Shown: positions 25,042 through 34,392 of the stretch, one piece after another
Layout: each line of letters opens with the position of its first letter
Numbering within the stretch: position 1 is the first letter of the stretch
Source of the DNA: Corallococcus interemptor
Lineage (GTDB): Bacteria; Myxococcota; Myxococcia; Myxococcales; Myxococcaceae
Assembly: GCF_003668875.1 (NCBI RefSeq)
Contig: NZ_RAWM01000038.1
Coordinates: 1 to 64,000 of the forward strand
DNA: 64,000 nt
Direction: 5' to 3'
Notes under the pieces: model-generated
Told to the model about the DNA's origin: nothing
Database searches by the model: none
Seen by the model: only the letters and a program-made list of their open reading frames with translations
Position numbers and translations under genes: made by a program

Positions 25042-26010
25042 TCACTCCGGAACGCTTTCTGTCAGGGCGCTGGCCAGTGCGGCGATGTGCCGCTCGTCGG
25101 TGCCGCAACACCCTCCGAGCAGGCGCGTGCCGCATTCCTCGTGGACGCGCGCCATCTCCCTCGCGAATGCGTCCGGCGTTTCGCTGTCGAGCTCCGCGCG
25201 CCCATCCAGTTCCTCGGGCGAGAGGCGGGAGGTATTGGCCTGCAGGCCCACCACCCGCTCACCGAGGGACGGCGAGGCAGCCAGTTGGCGCGACAGGCCT
25301 TCGCGGAAGACGGAGGGATGGACGCAATTCACCATGTACGCGGTCGGGCGCGCGCCAGGCAGGGCATCCATGCGCGCCACGGCTTCGGCCAGCGGAGTTC
25401 CGTCGAGCAGCGTCCCCGTGGGACGGAGGATGAAGCTCAGCAGGAATGGCGCGCCCGTGCGCGCCATCGCCTGGGCGAGGCCCTCCGCCTCCGAGAGGGC
25501 CGGCAACGCCTGCGCCACGAGGAAGTCCACCCCGGCGCGTGCCAGTGCTTCAACGTGGGGCGCGTGGAAGGCCGCGGCCTCCTCGCGTGAGAGCGCTTCT
25601 TCGGGCCGGTAGGCATCCCCTCGACACCCGACGAGCCCTCCGATGAAGACACCCTCTCCCCGGCTGCCCACCTCCTCGCGCAGGCCCGCGAGCAGTTCCA
25701 CCGCCTCGCCGAAAACGTCGCGGCCGGTGAGGCCCGCTCGCGCGAGCCGTTCCGCGTTCGCGCGCCAGGTGGGCGTGAGCAGGAGCGTGGGCAGGCCGTG
25801 GCGCAACCCGATGTCGCGATAGTCGCGGTAGATGCCGGCGAGCGCCTCGCGTCCCTCCAGGTGGAAGAGGAGGCCCGCGTTGGCCACGTGCGGATCCAAC
25901 AGTCCCGCGGGATGGCGGCGCAGACGTTCGACCACGGAGCCTTCGGTGAGCACCCGGGGTGCCTTCTGCAGGGTTTGAATGAACCGTGCATGGTTCGCCT
26001 GACCGCTCAT
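25042..26010 (-). CDS. homocysteine S-methyltransferase family protein
   Basis: This 322-residue zinc enzyme domain transfers a methyl group to a thiol such as homocysteine. The start LTEGSVVERLRRHP resembles the family's DGG.GT..E block, though weakened. The zinc ligands are seen as Cys in MVNCVHP (~232) and the paired Cys in LLGGCCGTDERHI (~295-305). The length is normal for the MmuM/YitJ-type single domain. The methyl donor (S-methylmethionine or other) cannot be told. It converges on the palindrome array. The broken SDR gene lies 39 bases upstream in the same orientation. Confidence 0.85.
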   Translation of the reverse strand: MSGQANHARFIQTLQKAPRVLTEGSVVERLRRHPAGLLDPHVANAGLLFHLEGREALAGIYRDYRDIGLRHGLPTLLLTPTWRANAERLARAGLTGRDVFGEAVELLAGLREEVGSRGEGVFIGGLVGCRGDAYRPEEALSREEAAAFHAPHVEALARAGVDFLVAQALPALSEAEGLAQAMARTGAPFLLSFILRPTGTLLDGTPLAEAVARMDALPGARPTAYMVNCVHPSVFREGLSRQLAASPSLGERVVGLQANTSRLSPEELDGRAELDSETPDAFAREMARVHEECGTRLLGGCCGTDERHIAALASALTESVPE

Positions 26011-26049
26011 CCGCGCGCCTCTCCTTCCGCATCACCGCGATGCCTGGAG

Positions 26050-26728
26050 TCAGTTGTACTGGTTGCGTCCCGCCATGACACCGCCGTCGACATCCCAGAT
26101 GGCGCCGGTGACCCAGGAGGCCTCGCTCGACAACAGATGGGCAAGGGTCCGCGCGACATCCTCCGCACGGCCCACGCGGCCCAGCGGATGGACGTAGATG
26201 GGGGTCTCGACGACCGCGGGCGAAACCGCGTTGACGCGGATGCCATGGCCGGCCAGCTCCATCGCCAGGTGCTGCGTCAGTGAATGCAGTCCCGCCTTCG
26301 CCATCGAATAGGCCGAGGAGGGAGTCGCCTGGATGGCCTGGCGGGCCCACATCAAGCCGATGTTCACGATGGCGCCCCCCTTGCCCAGTGCGACCATGGA
26401 TTTCGCGACGGCCTGCGTGATGAAGAAGACCGCCTTGTTGAGGTCGAGGTACTGGTCGTAATCGCGCTCCTCGTGCTCCAGGAACGCCTTCGGCAGGAAG
26501 ACGCCCGCGGCGTTGACCAGCAGCGTCGCGTCGGCGTGCTCCCCTTGCAGCCGGGCCATCAGCGCCTGCCTCTCGGCGCTCGAGGTGATGTCCGCGCGCA
26601 GGCCCTCCACGGGACCGAACGCGGCCAGCTCCGTGACGGCGGCCTGGAGTTTGTCCTCCCGATGCCCGATGACCACGGCTCGCCCACCCTCCTCGAAGAT
26701 GAGCTATCTCGTCAGCGAGAGGATTCAT
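26050..26728 (-). pseudogene. SDR oxidoreductase with deleted nucleotide-binding motif
   Basis: The ATG at 26728 opens MNPLADEIA, a normal SDR N-terminus, but then the frame breaks. The rest is read in another frame from FEEGGRAVVIGHRED onward to the stop at 26050. What is missing is the stretch of about 13-15 residues carrying TGG..GIG, the cofactor loop, so a short out-of-frame deletion is the likely cause. Downstream parts are intact: LVNAAGVFLP, NIGLMWA, Tyr-Lys in YSMAKAGL, and VDGGVMAGR. A GTG at 26676 could still start a truncated protein, but it would lack the cofactor site. It is divergent from the LysR gene that probably controlled it. Confidence 0.7.
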
Positions 26729-26795
26729 GCGCCTGACCAAGTGAGGTCACAATCGAGATGATCTTGGCTTCCGGCAAAGGAAATCTTGACCGCCC

Positions 26796-27713
26796 ATGAG
26801 CGCACCCGAACACCTCAATGCCTTGCGCGCCTTCGAGGCGAGCGCCCGGCACGAAAGCTTCTCCGCCGCTGCCTCTGAACTTCACGTGACCCCGGCGGCG
26901 GTCGGGCAGCTCGTGCGAAGCCTCGAGGAGGGGCTCGGCACGCCGCTGTTCCACCGGGGCACGAGCGGACGGAAGCGGCTTGTCCTCACCGAAGCGGCCC
27001 AGCGGGCGCTGCCGGACATCCGCGCGGGGTTCGAGCGGCTGAGCATCGGCGTCGCCCGGCTGAAGGAGGGCTCGTCGGCCGGGGTGCTGACCGTCACGGT
27101 CAGCCCCGCCTTCGCGGCCAAGTGGCTCCTGCCACGCCTGGAGCGGTTCCAGGCCGCATGGCCAGAGCTGGACGTGCGGTTGGATGCGTCCACCGACCTG
27201 CTCGACTTCGCCGCTCGCGGAGTGGACATCGGCGTGCGCTACGGAGCTGGGAGCTGGCCCGGACTGGCAGCGGAGAAGCTGCTCGACGAGGAGGTGTATC
27301 CCGTCTGCTCACCGGCGCTCCTGCGGCAGAACCGCCGTCCGCGCCGGCCGTCGGACCTGCGCGGCCTGCGGCTCATCCACGACAGGTCCGTGGATGCGCG
27401 CCTGGGATTCGCCACGTGGGATGCATGGCTGGAGAAGGCGGGCGCGAAGGGCGTCGAGACGCAGCCGGGCTTGCGCATCAACAACTCCGCCTCGGTGTTG
27501 CAGGCGGCCATCGACGGACAGGGAGTGGCGCTGGCCCGCAGCATCATGGCGCATGACGACCTCGCGGCCGGACGGCTGGTGCGCCTGTTCCCGGAGGTCG
27601 AGTTCCCTTCCGCGCTCGCCTACTACGTCGTCTACCGGCCCGAATGCGCCACGCTGCCGAAGCTGGTGGCGTTTCGTGACTGGCTCGTTCGCGAGGCGGC
27701 GAAGAGGACCTAG
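26796..27713 (+). CDS. LysR-family transcriptional regulator
   Basis: This is a 305-residue regulator. The N-terminal winged helix-turn-helix has ALRAFEASARHESFSAAASELHVTPAAVGQLVRSLEE (~10-46); AVGQLVRSLE is typical of the GcvA-like branch. Residues ~90-300 form the type 2 periplasmic-binding-protein-like ligand domain (VTVSPAFAAKWLLPRL; VDIGVRYGAG). It should bind near the 67-base gap between it and the divergent SDR gene. Because that SDR is broken, the regulator's remaining target is unclear. Its last codons overlap the stop of the converging membrane protein gene by 4 bases. Confidence 0.9.
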   Translation: MSAPEHLNALRAFEASARHESFSAAASELHVTPAAVGQLVRSLEEGLGTPLFHRGTSGRKRLVLTEAAQRALPDIRAGFERLSIGVARLKEGSSAGVLTVTVSPAFAAKWLLPRLERFQAAWPELDVRLDASTDLLDFAARGVDIGVRYGAGSWPGLAAEKLLDEEVYPVCSPALLRQNRRPRRPSDLRGLRLIHDRSVDARLGFATWDAWLEKAGAKGVETQPGLRINNSASVLQAAIDGQGVALARSIMAHDDLAAGRLVRLFPEVEFPSALAYYVVYRPECATLPKLVAFRDWLVREAAKRT

Positions 27714-28786
27714 CGGTACACCGGCGCGGGCAGCACGGGGGGCACCACCGGCGCGGCGGCCGCGACCTTGGCCTTCGCTCGCCACACCAGCGGCGTCAGC
27801 GCCCCCACCAGCACGAACACCGCCTGCACCGTGTGCGCGAGCAGCGCGATGGACATCGCCTTCGCCGCCGTCGTCCCCATCGCTCCCGCCGCCAGTGAGA
27901 ACATCCCGTCCGTCACCCCCACCTGTCCTGGCACCAGCGAACCCATCGCCAGCGCCACCAGGTAGAGCCCCTGCGTGAAGAGCGCCTGCACCACCGTCGA
28001 GTCGATACCCACCGCGTGCGCCAGCACCGCGTACTGCATCACCTGCAACACCCGGCTGCCCAGGAACGCCAGCATGGGCCGCCAGGGACACAGCCCTCCG
28101 GCGCACAGCGAGGCCTGGAATGCTTCCGCGTGCGTGCCCCACTTGCCGCACCGCCTGCGCATCCACGCGCCCACCCGCTTCGCCCGCAGCCCCGCGCGCA
28201 CGCCCAGCGACGCGAGCAGCAACACGACCCCGTGCACCAGCATCGCCACCGTGAACGCGCTCCAGCCCGTCATCAGGTACGCCGCCAGCGCGCACGGGAA
28301 GGAGATGAGCCCTCCGGCCCCCAGCGACGCGGACTGGGACGTGGCCGCCGCCGCCGTCGCGGACGCGCCTCCCGCGTAGGGCGTCAGCAGCGTGGCCTTC
28401 GTCGCCTCCGCGGCGGCGCGGCCCGCGGGCGCCATGCTCGACACCGCGGTTCCAATCAGCTGCGCTCGCACCAGGGCCGACAGGGGCACCTGGCCCGCGC
28501 GCGCGCCATAGGACAGACGTGTGGCCGTGGCGTCGCAGGTCTGCCGTCCCAATTCGATGAGCACCACCCAGGGGAGCAGCGGCAGCGCATCCAGGAGCGT
28601 CGTCTTCAGCTCCCCCGCGCCGGCCTTGTGCACCAGGGTGCCCAGCATCCCCAGGCCGCCCATCGCGAACAGGGGCTTGAGGACCGTGAGCAGCCTGCGT
28701 CTCCAGACGCACGGTGTGGCGGAAAGCCCCTCCCCGACGACGGCCCCCGGCCCGGCCAGGGCCCCTTCGTGGTGCACGTTGCTCAC
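27710..28786 (-). CDS. flippase-like membrane protein (lysylphosphatidylglycerol synthase TM family)
   Basis: This 358-residue integral membrane protein has about eight helices. The GTG start at 28786 is set by a perfect AGGAGG (28793-28798) six bases upstream; the longer frame above it has no homology. The layout matches the UPF0104/LPG-synthase transmembrane family, which is thought to move lipids or lipid-linked compounds: LPWVVLIELGRQTCDA, VRAQLIGTAVSSMAPAGRAAAEATKA, and LVALAMGSLVPGQVGVTDG, the family's signature Gly-rich turn. There is no catalytic domain. The lipid handled is unknown. The C-terminal tail is Pro/Val-rich (APVVPPVLPAPVYR). Confidence 0.78.
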   Translation of the reverse strand: MSNVHHEGALAGPGAVVGEGLSATPCVWRRRLLTVLKPLFAMGGLGMLGTLVHKAGAGELKTTLLDALPLLPWVVLIELGRQTCDATATRLSYGARAGQVPLSALVRAQLIGTAVSSMAPAGRAAAEATKATLLTPYAGGASATAAAATSQSASLGAGGLISFPCALAAYLMTGWSAFTVAMLVHGVVLLLASLGVRAGLRAKRVGAWMRRRCGKWGTHAEAFQASLCAGGLCPWRPMLAFLGSRVLQVMQYAVLAHAVGIDSTVVQALFTQGLYLVALAMGSLVPGQVGVTDGMFSLAAGAMGTTAAKAMSIALLAHTVQAVFVLVGALTPLVWRAKAKVAAAAPVVPPVLPAPVYR

Positions 28787-29067
28787 ACTCGCCCTCCTCG
28801 CCCGTCCCCACCCGCCCCACCGAGGGGTCCATTTCAGAACCTGTGCAGCCCCCACCGTCATGGCGAGGCCCGATCGTCCACGGCCGGTAGCCTCCTTCCA
28901 CTCACGTCCGAGGGTGGACAGAGCGCCAGCGCCCGAGGGCGGGAATGCAGGCGCAGCGGATCCATCCACCAGCGGATGCACACGGCGCGTGGTGTCGCAG
29001 CGCACGCTCGGCAGCAGGGCGGAAGGCGATTAGGGTGGCGCGGCCTTCACAGCGCGGGAGCAATGCC

Positions 29068-30054
29068 ATGAAAGCAGTGCGCTTTTCGGCCTTCGGGCCG
29101 CCCCCCGACGTCGTCCAGGTGGTGGAGGAGTCCCCCGCGCCGCTGAAGCCCGGTGAGGCGCGGCTGGCCGTGCTCGCCACGCCCATCAACCCCTCCGACC
29201 TGCTCACCCTCTCCGGCGAATACGGCGTGCTGCCCAAGCTGCCCGCCACGCCCGGCAACGAGGGCGTGGGCCGCGTGGTGGAGGTGGCGGGCTCCAACGC
29301 GGTGGCCGTGGGCGACCTCGTGTTCCTGCCGCTGGGCTCGGGCACCTGGCGCACCCACGTCACCGCGCCCGCCGCGCAGCTGTTGCCCGTGCCGCCGGGC
29401 CTGGACCTGCTGCAGGCGAGCATGCTGCTGATCAACCCGCCCACCGCCTACCTGATGCTGCGCCAGTTCGTGACGCTCCAGCCCGGCGAGTGGGTGGTGC
29501 AGAACGCCGCCAACTCCGCCGTGGGCCGCTACCTCATCACCCTGGCGCAGGTGATGGGCCTGAAGACCGTCAACGTCGTGCGCCGCCAGGAGCTGGTCGA
29601 CCCGCTCAAGGCCCAGGGCGCGGACGTGGTGCTGCTGGACACGGACGAACTGCCCCAGCAGGTGCGCGCGGCCACCGGCGGCGCGAAGGTGCGGCTGGGC
29701 ATCGACGCGGTGGGCGGCGAGTCCGCGCGCCGCGTGGGCGACTGTCTCTCCACGGGCGGCACGCTGGTGAACTACGGCGCCATGAGCGGCAAGGGCCCCC
29801 AGCTGTCCGCGGCGGCCAGCATCTTCAAGGACGTCACCCTGCGCGGCTTCTGGCTGACGCGCTGGCTGCGCGACGCGCCTCGCGAGGAGCAGAACGCCAC
29901 GCTCGCGCGGCTGGCGGAGCTGATGGCCGTGGGCACGCTCCAGGCGCCCGTGGACGGCACCTACCCGCTGGAGCGCATCCAGGACGCGGTGAAGCGCGCG
30001 CTGGAGCCGGGCCGCAACGGGAAGATTCTGCTCACCCCCAACCCCGCGGCGTGA
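29068..30054 (+). CDS. enoyl reductase of the MDR family (trans-2-enoyl-CoA reductase-like)
   Basis: This is a 328-residue medium-chain reductase. The N-terminal GroES-like part has [35 protein letters not shown]-type sequence, and the Rossmann part has [29 protein letters not shown]. This NAANSAVG...NVVR block is characteristic of MECR/Etr1 enoyl thioester reductases. No catalytic or structural zinc ligands are present, as expected for that branch. It probably reduces 2-enoyl thioesters with NADPH. The SDR gene follows after 33 bases, probably one operon, perhaps for beta-oxidation-like or polyketide chemistry. Confidence 0.85.
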   Translation: [328 protein letters not shown]

Positions 30055-30087
30055 CGCACCCGCCGCTCACATGAAGGAACGACGACC

Positions 30088-30855
30088 ATGAAGCGAGTCG
30101 AAGGCAAGGTGGCCCTGGTGACCGGCGGCGCGGGGGGCCTGGGTGCCGCGTCCGCGCGGATGCTCGCGCGCGAGGGCGCGAAGGTGGTGGTCACCGACCG
30201 GCGCGAGGGCGAGGCCCGCGCTGTGGCGGAGGAGCTGGGTGACGCAGGGCTGTTCCTCCCGCTGGACGTCACCCGCGAGGACCAGTGGGTGAGCGCGCTG
30301 GCGCGCACCGTGGAGAAGTTCGGCCGGCTGGACGTGCTCGTGAACAACGCGGGCATGGGCATCGTGAAGGACATCGAGGAGATGTCGCTGGACGAGTGGA
30401 AGTTCGTGCACTCGGTCAACCTGGACGGCGTGTTCCTGGGCTGCAAGCACGGCATCCGCGTGATGCGGGAGTCCGGGTCGAAGAACGGCTCCATCATCAA
30501 CATCTCCTCCATCGCGGGGCTCGTGGGCGTGCCGCAGTTCCCCGCGTACTGCTCCAGCAAGGCCGCCGTGCGCATGCTGTCCAAGTCCGTGGCGCTGCAC
30601 TGCGCCTACAAGGGCTATGGCATCCGCTGCAATTCCATCCACCCCGGCTACGTGGAGACCGCCATGGTGGAGGCGCTGGCCCAGGCCGGTGGCCAGGCGG
30701 AGAAGACGCGCGCGCGCATGCTCAAGGGCATCCCCGCGGGCCGCTTCGGTGAGCCGGACGACGTGGCCAACGCCGTGGTGTACCTGGCGTCGGACGAGTC
30801 CAAGCTGATGACCGGCGCGGAGATGGTCCTCGACGGCGGCGCGACCGCGCAGTAG
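30088..30855 (+). CDS. SDR oxidoreductase (classical, NAD(H)-type)
   Basis: This 255-residue classical SDR is complete. It has VTGGAGGLGAASARMLA (~12-28), an Asp after strand 2 (VVVTDRREGE, favouring NAD), NNAGMGI (~87), catalytic Ser in INISSIAG (~140) and the YCSSKAAV Tyr-Lys motif (~153), and ends with the usual GAEMVLDGGATAQ. It resembles 3-hydroxysteroid/3-oxoacyl dehydrogenases. It follows the enoyl reductase by 33 bases in the same orientation. The two could catalyse successive steps on one thioester or carbonyl compound; the substrate is unknown. Confidence 0.9.
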   Translation: MKRVEGKVALVTGGAGGLGAASARMLAREGAKVVVTDRREGEARAVAEELGDAGLFLPLDVTREDQWVSALARTVEKFGRLDVLVNNAGMGIVKDIEEMSLDEWKFVHSVNLDGVFLGCKHGIRVMRESGSKNGSIINISSIAGLVGVPQFPAYCSSKAAVRMLSKSVALHCAYKGYGIRCNSIHPGYVETAMVEALAQAGGQAEKTRARMLKGIPAGRFGEPDDVANAVVYLASDESKLMTGAEMVLDGGATAQ

Positions 30856-30879
30856 CGCTCACTCCCGGCGCCCGGGACG

Positions 30880-33429
30880 TCACTCCCAGGGCGCCGACAG
30901 CAGCTCCCCGAAGCGCATTCCCAGCTCCATGCGGCCCACCATCGCCTGTCCCCAGGCGTTCGCCTGCGCGGCCCAGGTGACGGGCGTGAGCCCCAGCGTG
31001 TCGAAGAGCTTCATCACGTCCCCGCCCCGCTGCATCGCCTTGATCATCCGCGCGTAGTCCACGAGCGTGGGGAAGGCCGACTCCGGGAAGACCACTTCGC
31101 TGTCCACGGGCTTGAGCGGCACGCGCGGCTGGAGCGTCACCAGCAGGCGCTGGGCCTCCACGCGCGAGAGCGTCTCCTGCTGCTCGCGCTCCGCGGCCAT
31201 CCGCGCCTGGAGGGCTTCCGCTTCCCGGCGCTGGAGCTCCCGCTGACGCTCCTGGTCGCGGCGGCGGGACTCGGCCACCTGCCGGTCGATTTCACGCTGC
31301 CGCGCGTACGCCTCGGCTTCGAGCCTGCGCTCCCGGCGCTCCTGCATCATCCGCAGCGCGTTGTGCGTGTCGTCCAGGAAGTCGCGGTGGACGTTCGACT
31401 CCTCCGGCGGAGACGGCGTGGCGAGCACGCGCTGCTCGAAGGCGGGCAGCCACGCCTCGAAGTGATCCAGCTCCGCGTCCAGGGCCGTGAGGACGTCCGC
31501 GTCGCGGGACTCCAGCCCATTGCGCAGGGCCATGGCGCCCTTCGACACGGAGAGGGACGCGGTGCGCGGGCGCGTGCCCACCAGCTCCTCCGCCGCGTCC
31601 CAGAGGGCGCGCAGCCTCCGGGGCAGCGCATCCTTCGGGACGTCGTCCAGCAGCTGCATCGTCTGCTGGAAGAGGCCTTCCGGATCCAGGCGCCACCACG
31701 CCTGGAAGCGCGTCAGGGCGTCGGGCTCCACCTCGCACTGGTTCTCCCACAGGCGGTCTCGCCAGGCCGCGAAGGCGGTGAGCAGGGCGCCGCGCTCGGC
31801 GGGATGGGATTGGAAGCGCCGCCACACGGCCTCCACCAACAGCTCGCTTCCGTGGGTGGAGCGCCAGGAGCGCACCACGCGGGACAGCGGTGCCACCAGC
31901 AGGTGCTGGCCCGGCCCTTCCCAGACGGCCATGAGCAACCGGCCGGGATGACCGGGGTCGGGGTGCTTCTCCTGGCTCCGGCGCTCCGGCGCGAGGTCCA
32001 GCTGCCAGACCCGGGAGGGATACAGCATCAGCGCTTCCAGCAGGGCTTCGCCGCTGTCCGGGTCGCGGGCCCAGTCGTTCAGCCGCCGCTGTTCATCCAC
32101 GCCGGAGTGGTGGAGGAAGCGCGCGAACGCGGAGTCACCGAAGCACGCGGCGCGGTCCTTCGCCGTGCCCCGGTCGATGGCGTGCACGGTCTCCTCCAGG
32201 AAGGCCCACATCGCCTCGGACTCTTCCTCCTCCGGGGCCTCGGGGTCGTTTCGGGGAGGCGTGGCGGCCCAGGCGAAGAAGTCGAGCGCGGTCTCCGCGG
32301 ACAGGTCGCTCAGCGCCGAGCGCGCCCAGCGGGCCCAGCGCCGCTGGTCCTCCGCCCCCCACGCGCGGAAGGGGCGCTGCTTCGCGAAGGAGAGCAGTTC
32401 GTTCGCGAGCGACCCGACCGTGCGCAGCGACACGGTGAGCAGCGCCTCCAGGGCGCCCTCGGGTGGAGGGGTGGGCAGCTGGCGGAGGACGTCCTTCGCG
32501 AAGGCCGCGTCGCCGTCCCGCTGCAGGCGCGCGAGCAGCCGGCGCGAGCCCCACTGGCTCAAGGTGCGGCGCGCGAAGGCGGCGACGTCCGCATCCGGTG
32601 AGTCCAGCGCCTGGGACACCTCCATCTCGTCGCGAAGGCACAGGGCGCATTCGAAGCGGACCTCCGGGTCGGAGCCATACAGGCCCCGGTGCAGCGCCTC
32701 GGAGACGTTCTCCGGCGTCACCTCATGTGACGCCCGGGTCCACGCGACCGCGGCGCGCACGGACAGCTCCGGCACATGGAGCACGCCCAGGGCGAGGCCG
32801 CGGATCCGCTCGCGCTCCTCGGCGCCCAGGCGCGGAGAGAGGCCGTTGCGCCAGCGCGTCATCGCGAGCATGGCCTCCACCGCCATGCGGCCCTCCCCGT
32901 GCAGCAGTTGATTGCTCACGGAGAAGCGGGCCTCCCGCGCTCCCCTGCCCTGGTGCACACAGGCGAGCGAGGCCATCAGGCGCAGGGTCGGATCCGGGGA
33001 CTTGTCCGCCAGCCACTCCACCGAGTCCGGCATGGGGCTGAAGGGCGCGAGCATCTCCTCCAGGGAGGAATCCTCGATGGGCAATATCAGCGCCCACGCG
33101 TCCTCCAGCTCCCGCGTGAAGCCGCGCTGCACGAGGTGGGGCTCGATGCGCCGGGCGTCCTCGGAGAGGCGCAGCACCGCGCCCCACTGCCGTGCGTAGC
33201 GCGCCTCCAGCACCGCCACCTGCGCGGGCTCCAGCGCGGCGGTGCGGGCCGCCAGGGCGAAGCGGTCCACGCCGGACTTCACCAGCGCTCGCGCGGAGCC
33301 ATGGCGCTCCGGAGGGATGGCACCACAGAGGCAGTGCGGGCACGCGGCGTCAGCAGGGATGAAGCGGATGCACGCGGGGCAGCGCACCTCCGCGCCCCGG
33401 CGCACGCCGCTGTCGAGCAGGGCGGACAT
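30880..33429 (-). CDS. large zinc-ribbon, HEAT-like and coiled-coil protein, unknown
   Basis: This is an 849-residue cytoplasmic protein. It starts with a zinc-ribbon-like VRCPACIRF...ACPHCLCG (~16-35, CxxC twice). Residues ~80-600 are all-helical with repeated segments of HEAT/Armadillo character (VSEALHRGLYGSDPEVRFECALCLRDE near 235-265 is a clear HEAT unit). Residues ~665-745 are a highly charged coiled coil (RRERRLEAEAYARQREIDRQ and onward, Arg/Glu/Gln). The C-terminal ~100 residues are again globular. Such an organisation suggests a scaffold. The same zinc ribbon-plus-HEAT style is found in myxobacterial proteins of unknown role. It ends 24 bases from the converging SDR stop. Confidence 0.75.
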   Translation of the reverse strand: MSALLDSGVRRGAEVRCPACIRFIPADAACPHCLCGAIPPERHGSARALVKSGVDRFALAARTAALEPAQVAVLEARYARQWGAVLRLSEDARRIEPHLVQRGFTRELEDAWALILPIEDSSLEEMLAPFSPMPDSVEWLADKSPDPTLRLMASLACVHQGRGAREARFSVSNQLLHGEGRMAVEAMLAMTRWRNGLSPRLGAEERERIRGLALGVLHVPELSVRAAVAWTRASHEVTPENVSEALHRGLYGSDPEVRFECALCLRDEMEVSQALDSPDADVAAFARRTLSQWGSRRLLARLQRDGDAAFAKDVLRQLPTPPPEGALEALLTVSLRTVGSLANELLSFAKQRPFRAWGAEDQRRWARWARSALSDLSAETALDFFAWAATPPRNDPEAPEEEESEAMWAFLEETVHAIDRGTAKDRAACFGDSAFARFLHHSGVDEQRRLNDWARDPDSGEALLEALMLYPSRVWQLDLAPERRSQEKHPDPGHPGRLLMAVWEGPGQHLLVAPLSRVVRSWRSTHGSELLVEAVWRRFQSHPAERGALLTAFAAWRDRLWENQCEVEPDALTRFQAWWRLDPEGLFQQTMQLLDDVPKDALPRRLRALWDAAEELVGTRPRTASLSVSKGAMALRNGLESRDADVLTALDAELDHFEAWLPAFEQRVLATPSPPEESNVHRDFLDDTHNALRMMQERRERRLEAEAYARQREIDRQVAESRRRDQERQRELQRREAEALQARMAAEREQQETLSRVEAQRLLVTLQPRVPLKPVDSEVVFPESAFPTLVDYARMIKAMQRGGDVMKLFDTLGLTPVTWAAQANAWGQAMVGRMELGMRFGELLSAPWE

Positions 33430-33554
33430 GCCGTGTGTCTACCCCGGTCCGAGGGGGTCGTGCACCCCGGAGCCCCGCCGGGCCATGGCGGGAGCGGGGG
33501 GCAACTGCCAGCCTGGCCCAGGCTGTCCGTATGTCATTCCAGGGAGGCACGCAC

Positions 33555-34286
33555 ATGGGCGCATTGGACGGGAAGATCGCGGTCGTCACGGGCGGCAGCA
33601 CGGGCATTGGCTTCGCCATCGCGGAGCGCTTCGCCAGCGAGGGCGCGGAGGTGGTCATCGCCGGACGCCGACAGCAGCGCCTGGAGGACGCGGCGGCGAA
33701 GATTGGCCGGGGCGCCCGGGGCGTCGTCACCGATGTGGGCGATGACGCGCAGGTGAAGCGGCTCATCGACTCCGTGCCGCGCGTGGACCTGCTGGTGACG
33801 TGCGCGGGCGGCGCCGTGTTCGGCGCGGTGGAGAGCGTGCCCTCGCAGTCGTGGAGGGCCCTCTTCAACGACCGCTTCTTCGGCCAGCTCTCCGCCTGCC
33901 ATTACGCGGTGCCGAAGATGGCCCCGGGCAGCGCCATCATCCTGTGCTCCGGCATCGCGGGCCACACGGCGCTGGTGAACTACTCCGGCGGCGCGGGCCT
34001 GTGCGGCGCGGTCAACGCCATGGGCCGCTCGCTGTCCGTGGAGCTGGCGCCCCGGGGCATCCGCGTCAACGTGCTGTCCCCCGGCCTGACGCGCGACACC
34101 GCCATCGACTGGGGCGTCCCGCCGGAGCAGGTCGGCGCGTTCCTGGACGCGCTCGTGAGCAAGGTGCCCCTCAAGAAGCCGGGCACCGTGCGCGACATGG
34201 CGGACGCGGCGTACTTCCTCGCGACGTGCGCGTACGCCACCGGGCAGGTCATCGACATCGACGGTGGGTGGACCGCCGGGGCCTGA
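33555..34286 (+). CDS. SDR-like oxidoreductase with altered catalytic motif
   Basis: This 243-residue SDR has an intact cofactor loop (VVTGGSTGIGFAIAERF, ~10-26), VVIAGRRQ after strand 2 (favouring NADP), and the usual end with IDIDGGWTAGA. At the active site, however, it reads SGIAGHTALVNYSGGAGLCGAVNAM: the Tyr of NYSGG is followed by Gly-Gly-Ala rather than the xxxLys of YxxxK, so the proton-relay Lys is missing. It may use another residue or act as a regulator. The ATG at 33555 gives the normal length. It lies alone; a good hairpin follows. Confidence 0.8.
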   Translation: MGALDGKIAVVTGGSTGIGFAIAERFASEGAEVVIAGRRQQRLEDAAAKIGRGARGVVTDVGDDAQVKRLIDSVPRVDLLVTCAGGAVFGAVESVPSQSWRALFNDRFFGQLSACHYAVPKMAPGSAIILCSGIAGHTALVNYSGGAGLCGAVNAMGRSLSVELAPRGIRVNVLSPGLTRDTAIDWGVPPEQVGAFLDALVSKVPLKKPGTVRDMADAAYFLATCAYATGQVIDIDGGWTAGA

Positions 34287-34303
34287 GCCCTCGCGCGCGG
34301 AGT

Positions 34304-34332
34304 GGGCGGGCGTCCAACCTGGACGCACGCCC
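34304..34332 (+). terminator. terminator hairpin after the SDR-like gene
   Basis: The stem is GGGCG, one mismatch, GCGTCCA paired with TGGACGC, A, CGCCC, giving 12 pairs and a 3-base loop, 17 bases after the stop. It is followed by TACTCCTC, no real T-run. Confidence 0.6.
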
Positions 34333-34392
34333 TACTCCTCTGGGGCGGGGAGCGCCTTCATGTTGGCCTGAGAGCATCTCGGGAGACCCCAC

